This document shows, piece after piece, positions 1-8,829 of a stretch of DNA of 64,000 nucleotides. Position 1 is the first letter of the stretch. The number at the start of each line of letters is the position of its first letter. Made by a program: the position numbers and the translations under genes. The stretch comes from Bacillus weihaiensis (lineage in GTDB: Bacteria; Bacillota; Bacilli; Bacillales; Bacillaceae), in the NCBI RefSeq assembly GCF_001889165.1, contig NZ_CP016020.1:3012501-3076500 (forward strand), written 5' to 3'. The notes under the pieces are model-generated. The model did no database searches. It was given only the letters and a program-made list of their open reading frames with translations, and was not told the DNA's origin.

Positions 1-51
1 AAGCATTAGAAAAAATACAATGACTAAAACAAGTCCAGCTTGTAATGCCAT
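1..51 (-). CDS. dctM: TRAP transporter large permease DctM, N-terminal fragment
   Basis: Only the first 17 codons are inside the window. They read MALQAGLVLVIVFFLML, a hydrophobic start of the kind found in DctM-type large permeases. The gene follows dctQ on the same strand, which is the usual TRAP order P-Q-M. DctM is the 12-helix subunit that carries the substrate across the membrane using the sodium gradient. The identification rests mainly on position, because 17 residues alone cannot prove the family. Confidence 0.7.
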   Translation of the reverse strand, partial: MALQAGLVLVIVFFLML

Positions 52-92
52 ACTGTTCACTCCTTTAGACTAAATACATAGGGTAAATTGCC

Positions 93-575
93 TTACTCTG
101 CTATTTGCTCTCCTTTTGTAAAATACTCTTTCACATGAAGAATTAAATAGAATAAGAATAAAACTCCTGAAACGATAAGACTTAAATATAAATACTGCAT
201 CGGCATTCCAAGCGCAGATGAAACTTGACCTACTGCATTTTGGTAAGCTTGTGTTCCTCCAAAAAGCAGAATAACCACAATAAACACCAACACGACTGCT
301 TCTACAAGTAATTTCACAACAATTTGATATTTTTCTGGAATTTTTCTTGCAACAAACACAACAGCTAAATGCTTCTTTTTACCGTAGGCATACGCAGAAC
401 CGAGCATGGTTAGCCAAATTAATGCATATCTCAGAAACTCCTCTGATACAGTACTAGGAGAATTTAACACAAAACGTGTAAACACTTGCCAGCAAGCAAT
501 TAACACCATAACGATCATTAAGGTGCATGTTAAAAACGCTGTAACCCTATCCACTGCCTTTCTCAATAGGATCAT
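93..575 (-). CDS. dctQ: TRAP transporter small permease DctQ
   Basis: This 160-residue protein has four hydrophobic segments and the DctQ signature near the first loop, with FTRFVLNSPSTVSEEFLRY at about residues 33-51 followed by a second membrane helix. DctQ is the small membrane subunit that partners DctM in tripartite ATP-independent periplasmic transporters. It sits between the binding-protein gene dctP upstream and dctM downstream, so the three form one leftward unit. A long hairpin separates it from dctP and probably allows dctP to be made in excess. The solute cannot be read from the sequence; C4-dicarboxylates or sugar acids are usual. Confidence 0.9.
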   Translation of the reverse strand: MILLRKAVDRVTAFLTCTLMIVMVLIACWQVFTRFVLNSPSTVSEEFLRYALIWLTMLGSAYAYGKKKHLAVVFVARKIPEKYQIVVKLLVEAVVLVFIVVILLFGGTQAYQNAVGQVSSALGMPMQYLYLSLIVSGVLFLFYLILHVKEYFTKGEQIAE

Positions 576-595
576 CTCCTTCTTCTATAATGTAG

Positions 596-639
596 AGGCC
601 TCTATTTCTGAATGTCATACAATCAGAAAGTAGAGGCCT
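596..639 (-). promoter_or_regulatory. Long hairpin between dctP and dctQ
   Basis: Bases 596-611 and 623-639 pair over 16 positions with one bulged base and an 11-base loop. The hairpin lies just after the dctP stop codon. No uridine tract follows on the minus strand, so it is more likely an mRNA-stabilising or partial stop element that raises binding-protein levels over the membrane subunits than a full terminator. Confidence 0.65.
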
Positions 640-653
640 ATTATTCCTATACC

Positions 654-1694
654 TTATTTTAGATGACTTTGGAACTCATCAAAGTATTTCACATTCGTTT
701 CATTTTCTGCTTTGAAGGTATCATGTAAAGGTGTTGCAGCATCAATAAATGATTGCTTATCAATCGTATAGAATGTTACACCCATTTCCTCTGATGCCTT
801 AATTGATTCTTCAATAGCACTTTCCCATACATCTTTATGACTTTCTGTTGAAGCACTAGCTGCATCTTGAATCGCTTTTTGTTGGTCTTCAGAAAGTTTA
901 TCCCACATTTTCGTGCTGACAATCAACACATCAGGTACATACTGGTGCTCTGTATAAGTGTAAGCCTTCGCAACTTCACCATGTTTACTGTTTGTTAATG
1001 CTGTTTCATTATTCTCTGCACCGTCAATAACACCTTGTTGTAGAGACGTATATACTTCACCATAAGACATAGGGGTTGGTGCTCCACCCATAGCTTCAAT
1101 CATAGAAATGGATGTTGGACTTTCTTGAACACGAATTTTCATCCCATTCATATCTGCTGGAGATTCTACTTTTTTATCTGCTGTATAAATACTACGTTGA
1201 CCTGCATCATACCAACCAATTCCTACAAAGCCGTCATCTTTAGTTCCTTGAAAAATCTCCTGTACAGCCTCACTGTTATCCATTACTTCATAGTAATGCT
1301 CCTTGCTTTGGAATACATATGGGAGCGAGAAGATTGCATAATTAGAATCAAACGCTTCCAATGCACTGGCACTTACCTTCGCCATATCAAGAGTACCTGA
1401 CTTTACAAGCTCAATGACATCGCGCTCTTGTCCTAATTGACCATTCGGGAACAATTCTATCTTGACATTGCCATCTGAGTTTTCTTCTGTAAGAGTTGAT
1501 AGCTCCATTAATGAAGTATGAACTGGATGATCCTCAGGCTGATTATGTGCCAAGCGTAATGATACAGCTTCTGCACTTTCTGAGCTCCCTCCATTTTCTG
1601 CATTCTCACTTGCACTATTAGATCCACATGCCGCTAGAAGTGATAAAGATAAAACGCCAGTTGCTGCTACTGATAATAACTTTTTCATTTTCAT
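654..1694 (-). CDS. dctP: TRAP transporter solute-binding lipoprotein DctP
   Basis: The 346-residue product begins with a lipoprotein signal peptide ending in the lipobox LLAAC, then a Ser/Glu-rich linker, then a DctP fold. The typical elements RLAHNQPEDHPVHTSLMEL, FPNGQLGQERDVIELVKSG and GMKIRVQESP are all present. The Arg of the KIRVQ stretch is the residue that in this family usually holds the carboxylate of the ligand. It is the extracytoplasmic receptor for the DctQM permease encoded downstream. The promoter region upstream carries a cre-like site and a 22-bp palindrome, so the operon is probably under CcpA and the adjacent LacI-type repressor. Confidence 0.93.
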   Translation of the reverse strand: MKMKKLLSVAATGVLSLSLLAACGSNSASENAENGGSSESAEAVSLRLAHNQPEDHPVHTSLMELSTLTEENSDGNVKIELFPNGQLGQERDVIELVKSGTLDMAKVSASALEAFDSNYAIFSLPYVFQSKEHYYEVMDNSEAVQEIFQGTKDDGFVGIGWYDAGQRSIYTADKKVESPADMNGMKIRVQESPTSISMIEAMGGAPTPMSYGEVYTSLQQGVIDGAENNETALTNSKHGEVAKAYTYTEHQYVPDVLIVSTKMWDKLSEDQQKAIQDAASASTESHKDVWESAIEESIKASEEMGVTFYTIDKQSFIDAATPLHDTFKAENETNVKYFDEFQSHLK

Positions 1695-1807
1695 ATCTCT
1701 TTTCCCCCTAATGAATTGTATGTTAAAACCAACGCCAGATTTGTAACCCCTTTCAAACTCTTTTAAAAAATAAAGACATTTAAATGAGTTTTGCTAGCTT
1801 CACCACT

Positions 1808-1822
1808 CGCAAACGTTTTCAA
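1808..1822 (-). promoter_or_regulatory. Probable cre (CcpA) site upstream of dctP
   Basis: Read on the minus strand the 15 bases are TTGAAAACGTTTGCG, which fit the Bacillus cre consensus WTGNAANCGNWNNCW at every defined position except the last. The site lies about 115 bases upstream of dctP. Catabolite repression of a carboxylate transporter would be expected. Confidence 0.55.
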
Positions 1823-1858
1823 ATAATCTTAAAAATAAAGGGGTCTTACTAATCTCTT

Positions 1859-1880
1859 TAAATAACAACGTTGTTATTTA
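1859..1880. promoter_or_regulatory. Perfect 22-bp palindromic operator
   Basis: The two 11-base arms are TAAATAACAAC and its exact complement GTTGTTATTTA, with the central ACGT expected of LacI-family operators. It lies between dctP and the LacI-type gene, about 165 bases upstream of dctP. It is probably the main operator for the neighbouring regulator. Confidence 0.7.
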
Positions 1881-2019
1881 TATTATTATCCTACCTTACT
1901 ATTTAGAACTTTTCAAGAGAATTTTTCTACTTTTTTAATAATTCACCACCTCTTGAGAGCGTTTTATTTTTCTGGTAAACTGTAAAAATATGATATTATC
2001 GTAATCATTTTACTTTTTT

Positions 2020-2033
2020 AACAACGTGATTAT
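2020..2033. promoter_or_regulatory. Partial second operator at the LacI-type gene promoter
   Basis: AACAACGTGATTAT repeats the left half and centre of the 22-bp palindrome at 1859. It sits directly before a possible -10 element TATACT (2031-2036). This would place the regulator on its own promoter and suggests autoregulation. Confidence 0.45.
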
Positions 2034-2077
2034 ACTTATATGGCTGAGTTTAAAATACATGATAGTTGGTGAAATCA

Positions 2078-3064
2078 ATGTCAATTACAATAAAGGATAT
2101 CGCAAAAAAAGTGGGGGTTAGTTATTCAACTGTATCCAAAGCATTAAATAATAGTCCACTTGTAAAGCCTGATACAAAAGAGAAAATTATTAAATTAGCG
2201 AAGGAAATGGGCTATGAACCAAATTACGCAGCACAACGACTTGTATCTAAGCGATCAAATGTAATCGGTTTAATTTGGCCGACTTTAGAACGAGTAGCCC
2301 CTTCCACATTAATTACAAAAATAAATGAAGAAATTAGTAAGCATAATTATTCAATGATTCTCTCCATCAATTCTATTGAAGAGTCAATTGATATGTTCAA
2401 ACGCTTCCAGATAGATGGTGGGATTGTATTTAATAAAGAGAATTATCAAATGCCTGATACATTTCCTATGCCTATTGTTACCTATGGTGTAAAACAGCAA
2501 AATTCTATTCCAGTTATTGATGTAAACTATAGAGAAGCCATGCATACTGCTGTCCACTACTTACATCAATTAGGACATGAAAAGATTGCGTTTCTAGGAG
2601 ATTTTTCGATCGTTGATGAACGGCAAGTAGAAAAATATCACGGCTTTCAACAGGCGATGGAAAACCTCGGTCTTACATTATCATCACATAATTTAGTCAA
2701 TACTGCTGGACTTGACTGGTATGATGGATATATGGCGACGAATCGCCTGCTTAGCACTTCCTTTAAGCCAACAGCCATCATTGGAACTAGTTATGATATT
2801 AGTGCCGGGATTATCCGTGCCTTGCGACAAGCAAATTACATTATTCCAAAAGATATGTCTGTCATAAGTTATGACAATATTCCACAAATGGAAAATTTAG
2901 AAGTTCCGTTAACAAGCGTAGGAGTACCTGTAGAGGAAATGGCCCAACAAATGGTAGAAACTCTGTTAAACTATATTGAGCAGCCTAGCTCTGTACCACT
3001 TAGCCAGATCTTAACACCTAAAATATTTGAAAGGGCCTCTTGTGCCCTTGCTAGTACAAAATAA
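2078..3064 (+). CDS. LacI-family transcriptional regulator
   Basis: The product has an N-terminal LacI helix-turn-helix, TIKDIAKKVGVSYSTVSKAL at residues 3-22, followed by a periplasmic-binding-protein-like sensor domain of about 270 residues. The full length near 328 is normal. I chose the ATG at 2078, with GGTGA five bases upstream, instead of the in-frame TTG at 2066, because family members start just before the ITIKDIA motif. It is divergent from dctPQM with palindromic operators between them, so it most likely represses that transporter and itself until a ligand related to the transported acid is bound. Confidence 0.92.
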   Translation: MSITIKDIAKKVGVSYSTVSKALNNSPLVKPDTKEKIIKLAKEMGYEPNYAAQRLVSKRSNVIGLIWPTLERVAPSTLITKINEEISKHNYSMILSINSIEESIDMFKRFQIDGGIVFNKENYQMPDTFPMPIVTYGVKQQNSIPVIDVNYREAMHTAVHYLHQLGHEKIAFLGDFSIVDERQVEKYHGFQQAMENLGLTLSSHNLVNTAGLDWYDGYMATNRLLSTSFKPTAIIGTSYDISAGIIRALRQANYIIPKDMSVISYDNIPQMENLEVPLTSVGVPVEEMAQQMVETLLNYIEQPSSVPLSQILTPKIFERASCALASTK

Positions 3065-3130
3065 GTGTTTTTGAATATACATTTACTACTACAAATAAAG
3101 CCCCTAAAAAAGGAAAAGCAAAGTAACTAA

Positions 3131-3175
3131 AAAAGCATGTAGGTCCCTTTTTAATAGAGAGCCCACATGCTTTTT
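3131..3175. terminator. Bidirectional terminator between convergent genes
   Basis: AAAAGCATGT (3131-3140) pairs with ACATGCTTTT (3165-3174), with a short inner GG/CC pairing and T tracts in both directions. It serves the convergent LacI-type and Gfo/Idh/MocA genes. Confidence 0.85.
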
Positions 3176-3225
3176 ATGACTTTATAAGCTGTTAAACGCT
3201 ACGTTTTATAGGTATAAGAATTCTA

Positions 3226-4200
3226 TTACTCGCTTACTTTCACCACTTGCCCACTATCGGCCGAAGCTTGGGCAGCTACTGTTACTTTTAGAGTTTTAAA
3301 AGCATCTTCGTAAGTGGATAATATCCCAGACGTATCCCCAGTTCTAACGGCATGAATAAAAGCTTTATTTTCCAGCACGTACGGATTATCGACATCTTCC
3401 ATGATGTGCTTTTCTCCATTTTTGAATAGCTCTAGGCTATCTGGGCCTAGATGTATAACTCCATTATTTGTATAGTAATTGATCCCAATCTTCGTTTGCT
3501 CATCAGGGATGATACAGGTATTGGATAGGTTTGCAATCAATCCATTGGTGAATTTTAAGCTAACAGTCCCAACATCAGGTACAGTCACTCCTTCATATTG
3601 AGTTGATACATATGTATTCGCATAGGATGCATAAACCTCCTTCACCTCTCCCATTGTATATCGAAGAAGATCAACTAAATGGGTTGTTTGTTCGATAAAC
3701 TGTCCACCAGAGGTTTGTCTATTTCTCCACCATGGCACTTCGGGCATTGACCCCATCCATTCTCCAGTCGCCATTCCTAAAGTACTCTCCCTAAGTTCGT
3801 TTCTTAAAAGGTCTACTGAATTTTTATAACGGAAATGATAGCCAACAGATGTGATGATTGGTTTTTTTCTTACCTCATCCAGTATCCTAGACGGAGCCTC
3901 TTCATCTACACTTAGTGGTTTTTCTACTAAAAAGGGTATGCCCCGAGCAACTAATTCGGATTCAATGTCACCATGGGCAAAAGGTGGAACACATATATAG
4001 ACGGCATCTAGCTTTTCACAATCAAGCATTTGTGTTAGGTTACCGTATGGAGTCATATCTCCGTATGAAGAAGCAAACGTCCTTGCTTTTTCCAAACTAG
4101 TTCCGCAGATTGCTTTTACCTTAACACCCTCCATCTCACTTAATATATTTGCATGTATACCACTAAACCATCCTGTACCTATAATTCCGATAGTAACCAA
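3226..4200 (-). CDS. Gfo/Idh/MocA family NAD(P)-dependent oxidoreductase
   Basis: The 324-residue protein starts with a Rossmann fold, TIGIIGTGWFSGIHANIL, and carries the family motif EKPLS near residue 93, whose lysine is catalytic in this family. The C-terminal half is the alpha/beta domain that binds the sugar or polyol. These enzymes oxidise or reduce the hydroxyls of sugars, inositols and related compounds with NAD(P). The substrate is not visible. The neighbouring TRAP transporter and LacI-type regulator make a sugar-acid or polyol pathway plausible, but the gene is convergent to the regulator and may be an independent unit. Confidence 0.85.
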   Translation of the reverse strand: MVTIGIIGTGWFSGIHANILSEMEGVKVKAICGTSLEKARTFASSYGDMTPYGNLTQMLDCEKLDAVYICVPPFAHGDIESELVARGIPFLVEKPLSVDEEAPSRILDEVRKKPIITSVGYHFRYKNSVDLLRNELRESTLGMATGEWMGSMPEVPWWRNRQTSGGQFIEQTTHLVDLLRYTMGEVKEVYASYANTYVSTQYEGVTVPDVGTVSLKFTNGLIANLSNTCIIPDEQTKIGINYYTNNGVIHLGPDSLELFKNGEKHIMEDVDNPYVLENKAFIHAVRTGDTSGILSTYEDAFKTLKVTVAAQASADSGQVVKVSE

Positions 4201-4583
4201 TTTACTCCAACTCCTTATTATTGAGAACTTTTAGTTTATCCGTTACTACTATCCTTACATGATTATGTTCATCCGTAAATGATTATTTTTCTTAGCTTGA
4301 AGTGAGTCTATCCTTCAAGACCAATCATTCCGTCCTAAGGTAACATTAAAGTGATAAGACAGCTTTAAAAAGGAAAGATTATCACTGTTCTACTTGGAGA
4401 AATTGGTTATTTTAATTATTATTCTGTGTTAGGCATGGTTGTAAATTTCTTCTGTCGGCGCAAAAGCATACAAAAAACCATTCCTCATCATTGAGAAATG
4501 GTTTTTTTCTTAGAATACCTTCTTTGTGTATGATAGCAAACATGGTCATACAATAAGCAACTCACATACTTATGCTATTTAGC
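4201..4583. other. Intergenic region with one inverted repeat and one terminator
   Basis: No gene is seen. GTGATAA (4351-4357) and TTATCAC (4379-4385) form an inverted repeat that could be an operator for the leftward Gfo/Idh/MocA gene. The terminator at 4472-4508 lies downstream of the SDR gene. Confidence 0.5.
4472..4508. terminator. Terminator downstream of the SDR gene
   Basis: AAAACCATT (4474-4482) pairs with AATGGTTTT (4497-4505), with an inner CTCA/TGAG pairing. Strong T tracts follow on the plus strand and shorter ones on the minus strand. Confidence 0.8.
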
Positions 4584-5339
4584 TTATTTCGTATTTGTAA
4601 ATCCACCATCAATACGGATGACTTCCCCATTTATGTACTCTGCTTTAGAAGTTAACAAGAAGGTTACTAATTCTGCAACTTCCTCTGGAGTACCTAAACG
4701 TTTTTGTGGAATTCCACTTGTTGCATTTTCTTTCATTTTTGGATTCGCAGCATAGAATTCCTTTACCATTGGTGTTTCTGTCGGTCCTGGAGCAATCGCA
4801 TTTACACGCAAACCATCTTTTGCGTATTCCGCCACCATACTTTTTGTAATTCCGACAATACCATGTTTAGTTGCAGCGTATGTTACAACAGAATCCTGAC
4901 CAATCACACCAGCACTTGAAGCTGTGTTCACAATGGAACCACCACCATTTTTCACCATCACATCAGCCACATAATGAATACCATATAACGCACCCATTAA
5001 GTTAATTCCTACGATCTTATCAATTTCTTCAATTGATGTATCTAAGAAATACTTACCGCTACCTGAAATTCCTGCATTGTTAAAGAAGTAGTCAATTGTT
5101 CCAAAATGCTCAACTGTTTTATCAACATAATTTTTTACTTCTTCCTGTTTTGACACATCTGCTTTGATGAAAATAGCGTCAACACCCTGTTTTTTCACTA
5201 ATTCAACCGTTTCTTGTCCACCTTTTTCGTTCACATCTACAACAGAAATATTTACGCCTTCTTCTGCTAGACGAAGTGCAGTTGATTGTCCTAATCCACT
5301 ACCAGCACCTGTAATAATCGCAACTTTACCCATTGTCAT
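4584..5339 (-). CDS. Short-chain dehydrogenase/reductase (SDR)
   Basis: This 251-residue classical SDR shows the cofactor motif TGAGSGLG near residue 11, the NNAGI motif near residue 88, a catalytic serine in TASSAG, and the YAATK active-site pair near residue 154. The C-terminal IDGG motif is typical of FabG-like enzymes. It reduces or oxidises an alcohol/ketone with NAD(P); the substrate is unknown. AGGAGG precedes the start. It has its own terminator and appears to be transcribed alone. Confidence 0.9.
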   Translation of the reverse strand: MTMGKVAIITGAGSGLGQSTALRLAEEGVNISVVDVNEKGGQETVELVKKQGVDAIFIKADVSKQEEVKNYVDKTVEHFGTIDYFFNNAGISGSGKYFLDTSIEEIDKIVGINLMGALYGIHYVADVMVKNGGGSIVNTASSAGVIGQDSVVTYAATKHGIVGITKSMVAEYAKDGLRVNAIAPGPTETPMVKEFYAANPKMKENATSGIPQKRLGTPEEVAELVTFLLTSKAEYINGEVIRIDGGFTNTK

Positions 5340-5527
5340 CCTCCTAGTAATTTAGACTATCCCGTATTATATCTAATTTTCAGCTTCTTTCAAAATGATA
5401 TGCCTACATCATTCTTTGTAGAGTGTGTACACTATTTTCAAAAAACGACTTTAGGGTTAAAAAGATAGAGTTTGATAAAATTTTTCTATTCTGATATAGA
5501 AGTGTTTTTTTCTTTATCATGTATAAA

Positions 5528-6358
5528 TTAGCTTATTTCACTCTTCATGTATTCTTTTAATTGCGCAGAAGTTTGAGTTAATTTTTCAATTTCAAACATA
5601 AATTCAGTGACAAGTTTTGCTTCCTCTTGAGATGATTCTGTAATTTCACTAAAATCCTCTTGTAGCTTCTTTATTGAATCTTGAATGGCCCCTAGCGTTT
5701 CTTCAATTCGAATTGTTGCATTTTTTGAATCAATAGAAAGCTTTCTCACCTCATTTGCTACTACGCCAAATCCCGCTCCAGCACTGCCTACTCTCGCTGC
5801 TTCAATGGCTGCATTCAACCCCAGTAAGTTTGTTTGGTCACTTATTCCTTTTATTGTGCCTGTCACCTGTGTAATTTTTGAAGAATGTTCAACCGTAACC
5901 TTTGTGTTTTCCGATATTTGTTCTGCAGTAGCCGATAATTCCTCTGAATGAGCCGCAATGTGCTGTACTTTTGCTAATAAAGAATCAGCGACTTTATCCA
6001 TTGAAAGAATAATTGACTCGAACATATCTTGTTTTTTTGTACTGATGGCAGCATTCACAGCAGCCATCATTTTTCCACTCTCATCCTTAATAGGAAAGGA
6101 AATGCTATTAAATGGGACCCCAAATTCCTCCTCTGGTACCTTAACAATAGTCGTTCCTATTTTGTTTACCATCGCATAATTAGCGTATGCCTCAGGTAAT
6201 GCATCACCAGGGTTATGATTGAAGTTTAAATCAGCACTTGGTGAGTAATACAAATATTTCTCATGATCAAAAACCGTAATCATAGTTTCTTCTCTTAATA
6301 TCTCTTTTATGTAAGGGATAGACATAATAAATGCATCTACTTTGTTCATTTCTTTCAC
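5528..6358 (-). CDS. Soluble methyl-accepting chemotaxis-type protein, YfmS-like
   Basis: The 276-residue protein lacks membrane segments. Residues 1-110 form a small sensor region, and residues 125-275 are a short chemoreceptor signalling hairpin. The highly conserved tip is seen in [20 protein letters not shown] followed by [14 protein letters not shown]. Length and layout match the soluble chemoreceptor YfmS of B. subtilis. It should couple to CheA/CheW in the cytoplasm and report an internal or diffusible signal. No other chemotaxis gene is nearby. Confidence 0.85.
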   Translation of the reverse strand: MKEMNKVDAFIMSIPYIKEILREETMITVFDHEKYLYYSPSADLNFNHNPGDALPEAYANYAMVNKIGTTIVKVPEEEFGVPFNSISFPIKDESGKMMAAVNAAISTKKQDMFESIILSMDKVADSLLAKVQHIAAHSEELSATAEQISENTKVTVEHSSKITQVTGTIKGISDQTNLLGLNAAIEAARVGSAGAGFGVVANEVRKLSIDSKNATIRIEETLGAIQDSIKKLQEDFSEITESSQEEAKLVTEFMFEIEKLTQTSAQLKEYMKSEIS

Positions 6359-6678
6359 TCCTATGAAATAGTCTTTTCATTATATCGGCCAGTTGTGTTT
6401 TATCTTTAGTTTTTTTATTTATTCATTATGAATGGAAAAAGGTGGTTAAATCACGTCTTGGAATTTAAAGCTTGATCTAATGAAGAAAGGGAAATAGACA
6501 GATGATCACTAATGTGTGAACCATCTTTACTATCCCCTAAAATTGGAGATTGAATTAATAGAAGTCTTCATCCTATTTCACATTCTTTAAAAATGGAAAA
6601 ATAGATAAAATTGTATATATTCTTACTAATTTTTGTTAAAATGTAATAAAATTCTAATTGGACAAGGGGGCGTAATGG
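6359..6678. other. Intergenic region before the Spo0E-like gene
   Basis: AT-rich DNA between divergent genes. A loose promoter (TTGTAT at 6611 and TAAAAT near 6637, with long spacing) and the GGGGG ribosome site at 6666-6670 precede the Spo0E-like gene. Nothing else is recognised. Confidence 0.4.
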
Positions 6679-6864
6679 ATGAATAATCATTTAATTGAGT
6701 TAAATGAAAAAATTGAAAATCTTAAATCCGATCTAATAAAGGTAGGACTACAAATAGGCTTAAGCCATCCAACTACAGTAGCATTAAGTCAAAAATTAGA
6801 TATCGTGATCATTGAACTTCAAAAAGAACAAAACAGAACTGCCTGTACCAAAAACTTTCCTTAG
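6679..6864 (+). CDS. Spo0E-family aspartyl-phosphate phosphatase
   Basis: The 61-residue product has the family signature in LSQKLD near residues 35-40 (SQxLD) inside a two-helix hairpin. Spo0E-type proteins remove phosphate from Spo0A~P and so delay sporulation. The start at 6679 is supported by GGGGG eight bases upstream; the ATG at 6675 runs straight into a stop. It is alone on the plus strand between leftward genes. Its presence is good evidence for a sporulating Bacillaceae host. Confidence 0.85.
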   Translation: MNNHLIELNEKIENLKSDLIKVGLQIGLSHPTTVALSQKLDIVIIELQKEQNRTACTKNFP

Positions 6865-6938
6865 TATACTAAATGCTGGCCTTTATCTTATTACTTTTAT
6901 ATAGTCGATTTTTAGTAAGCGCTTTAGATAAGCCCTGT

Positions 6939-7172
6939 TTACTTATCCTCTTCTATGTCGCTCACTACATCATCTACAGCATCAAAGGATCTTGAGTCAG
7001 GGTGACTAAGAATGTGCCCTCTTTTATGTATTCTAATCATTCGAATACATACTGCTATAAAAATACCACCTAGAGAAAGGAAGAAAAGAAAATCATTTTT
7101 TACTAAATAGGCTAACAAAGAAAGAATAGCAGAGGGTAATGCTAGGAAGAATTGTAATTGTCTCAAACTCAT
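6939..7172 (-). CDS. Small two-helix membrane protein of unknown function
   Basis: The 77-residue product has two hydrophobic segments at about residues 7-24 and 27-46, then a basic stretch and an acidic C-terminal tail ending in DIEEDK. A good ribosome site (AAGGAG) precedes the ATG. It lies just downstream of another small membrane protein on the same strand, so the two may be co-transcribed. No family was recognised. Confidence 0.6.
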   Translation of the reverse strand: MSLRQLQFFLALPSAILSLLAYLVKNDFLFFLSLGGIFIAVCIRMIRIHKRGHILSHPDSRSFDAVDDVVSDIEEDK

Positions 7173-7226
7173 AAAAAGCTCCTTCTAGAATCAAATTTTA
7201 TTCATCTCCTACTAGAGTCTTTAAAT

Positions 7227-7424
7227 TTATCCTTTAAAAAATTTCTTCCAATCTGATATACCGATTGTGCCACAAACGATTACTCCTAATCCTAAAATAC
7301 TGGTTAATACCCAGTTGTCCCCCCAACTAATTAACACGCTATACAAACAGACCAACATAGTAATTAACGCAGAATATTTCATTCGCCACTTTTCTACTTT
7401 AGAAGAATTCGCATTACTCAACAC
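7227..7424 (-). CDS. Small membrane protein of unknown function
   Basis: This protein of about 65 residues has two hydrophobic segments (about residues 16-33 and 37-53) and a basic C-terminus. GAGGTG precedes two possible starts, GTG at 7424 and TTG at 7421; spacing favours the TTG. It heads a two-gene leftward unit with the 77-residue membrane protein. No function can be assigned. Confidence 0.55.
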   Translation of the reverse strand: MLSNANSSKVEKWRMKYSALITMLVCLYSVLISWGDNWVLTSILGLGVIVCGTIGISDWKKFFKG

Positions 7425-8042
7425 TGTTCACCTCTTTTAATATTCTTGAGCTTCTTACACACATTAAATTCAATTAGCAAACCAAACTACGTAATAGACT
7501 GCTAGTAACAATAAAAAGAGAACAACAATTGTTCCTACTCATTTAGTGCTAATCATTGTTTATGAATAGCTTTTTATTATGTACCATCAATTTTAACATA
7601 AATATCCAGGAAACAAGTTAGAAAGATCATTCTTAAACATGACTACTTCATGCAAGGTTCCGAATTTGAGTCAACTTCATATATCTCAGTCCAATGGTCA
7701 CAAGGCTTACTACCCCAGCTCGAGGCTCTCAAAAATGGAAAGGGATTTATAAGCAGAGAACGGCCGTTGAACGAGTTAGTGCCTTTTTAAGTGCTTCTTT
7801 AAAATAAACAATGATGAAATTGAGGCATTTATATAAATTATCCTATTAACTGATTCAGAGAGGAAAAAACACTTCGGGTTTTAGGAGAAGATCGGAAAAC
7901 AACATGTGCTATAAGGAATAAAAAAACGCTCCATTTCGTTGTTTCCACTCGCTTTCTGCGGAGAAAATAAACATTGTTTTTTAGGAAGAATCTCTAGAGA
8001 GGAAGCGAATCCTCCCTAGGCTACATTCCTATTTGCTTTTCA
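7425..8042. other. Non-coding region with decayed repeat and transposase DNA
   Basis: This holds the transposase remnant at 7724-7807. At about 7921-8010 lies a GC-richer stretch with CCACTCGCTTTCTGCGG, which resembles a repeat often dispersed in Bacillaceae genomes. The rest is AT-rich with no recognisable gene. Confidence 0.4.
7724..7807 (+). pseudogene. C-terminal remnant of a DDE transposase
   Basis: One frame reads GSQKWKGIYKQRTAVERVSA and continues for a few residues to a stop. The pattern WKxxYKQRTxVERV is the conserved end of IS4/IS1182-type DDE transposases. No start, upstream domains or terminal repeats are visible, so this is a relic beside the arsenic cluster. Confidence 0.6.
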
Positions 8043-8324
8043 TTAACAGCAATTACTTGCACCTACTAAAACTAATCCTACGCCTTCTTCACTTTCTTCT
8101 TTGTCTAAAGTTAATTCTTCTGTGCCTGTAATTTGTGAATCAATTGCAACGTTGATTCCGTTAATCATTGAAACAGTGTCAGATTCTTCTGGTGGATCTA
8201 ACGAAATGGTGAATTGTGGTCCGCAACAACCTGCAACAGAAGTAAGACGTATTCCTTCTGCTCCTTTTTCACTTAGAAAATGTAGTAACAATTCTTTTGC
8301 TCCATCAGTAATATTCATTTTCAT
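8043..8324 (-). CDS. HesB/IscA-like small cysteine protein in the ars cluster
   Basis: The 93-residue protein has the fold pattern of HesB/IscA iron-sulfur carriers: an N-terminal helix (TDGAKELLLHFLSEKG), a beta-rich middle and a terminal cysteine pair. The cysteines are arranged as GCCGP near residue 33 and a C-terminal NCC, not the usual C-x(n)-CGCG of IscA. It is the last gene of the leftward ars cluster. Cysteine pairs of this type could bind As(III) or Sb(III), or an iron-sulfur cluster; the first idea is inference from context. Confidence 0.65.
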   Translation of the reverse strand: MKMNITDGAKELLLHFLSEKGAEGIRLTSVAGCCGPQFTISLDPPEESDTVSMINGINVAIDSQITGTEELTLDKEESEEGVGLVLVGASNCC

Positions 8325-8340
8325 TTCCCCCTATTTTAAT

Positions 8341-8769
8341 TTATGCTTCTGGATACATTCTTTTTAATGTTTCTTTCATTTCTGGTTTTACATTAATTTT
8401 TGGTCTTGCTGTTTTCGCCATTTCTTCTGCTTCTTCAATCGACTTAGCTTGTCCTAGAGCTAAAAGCGTCCCAATTGCAACAGTACCTGTTCGGTTGCTA
8501 CCTCCCTGACAGTGAAAATATACATTTTTCCCTTCGTTATAAGCATGAACGACAGAATCAATTGCGCTCTTTACCGATACATCTTGTTGATCTGCGTTGT
8601 CTACAATTGGACTGTGCACGCGATTGTATGGTAATTCTTCATTTGTAGCCTCTGCTCTTAAATCATAAGCAACATCGACCTTTTCATTTTTCATCACATC
8701 ATGAAGATCATCTGCACCACCAATATAAATACGATCCTTAATTAATTCATGATAATTTTTCGTTGTCAT
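8341..8769 (-). CDS. Cysteine-based (dual-specificity type) protein phosphatase in the ars cluster
   Basis: The 142-residue protein contains the active-site loop HCQGGSNRTG (H-C-x5-R) near residue 88, and an upstream aspartate-containing region typical of dual-specificity phosphatases. The start at 8769 has GGAGG seven bases upstream; an earlier in-frame ATG overlaps that site. It lies between arsA and the HesB-like gene. A C-x5-R loop can bind phosphate or arsenate, and such folds are used both by phosphatases and by arsenate reductases. Whether it acts on a phosphoprotein or an arsenic compound cannot be told. Confidence 0.75.
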   Translation of the reverse strand: MTTKNYHELIKDRIYIGGADDLHDVMKNEKVDVAYDLRAEATNEELPYNRVHSPIVDNADQQDVSVKSAIDSVVHAYNEGKNVYFHCQGGSNRTGTVAIGTLLALGQAKSIEEAEEMAKTARPKINVKPEMKETLKRMYPEA

Positions 8770-8829
8770 TTTACTTCCTCCTATCATCGTGCATATTATT
8801 TAGCGTCCTTCTACATCTAGAAAAAAACG

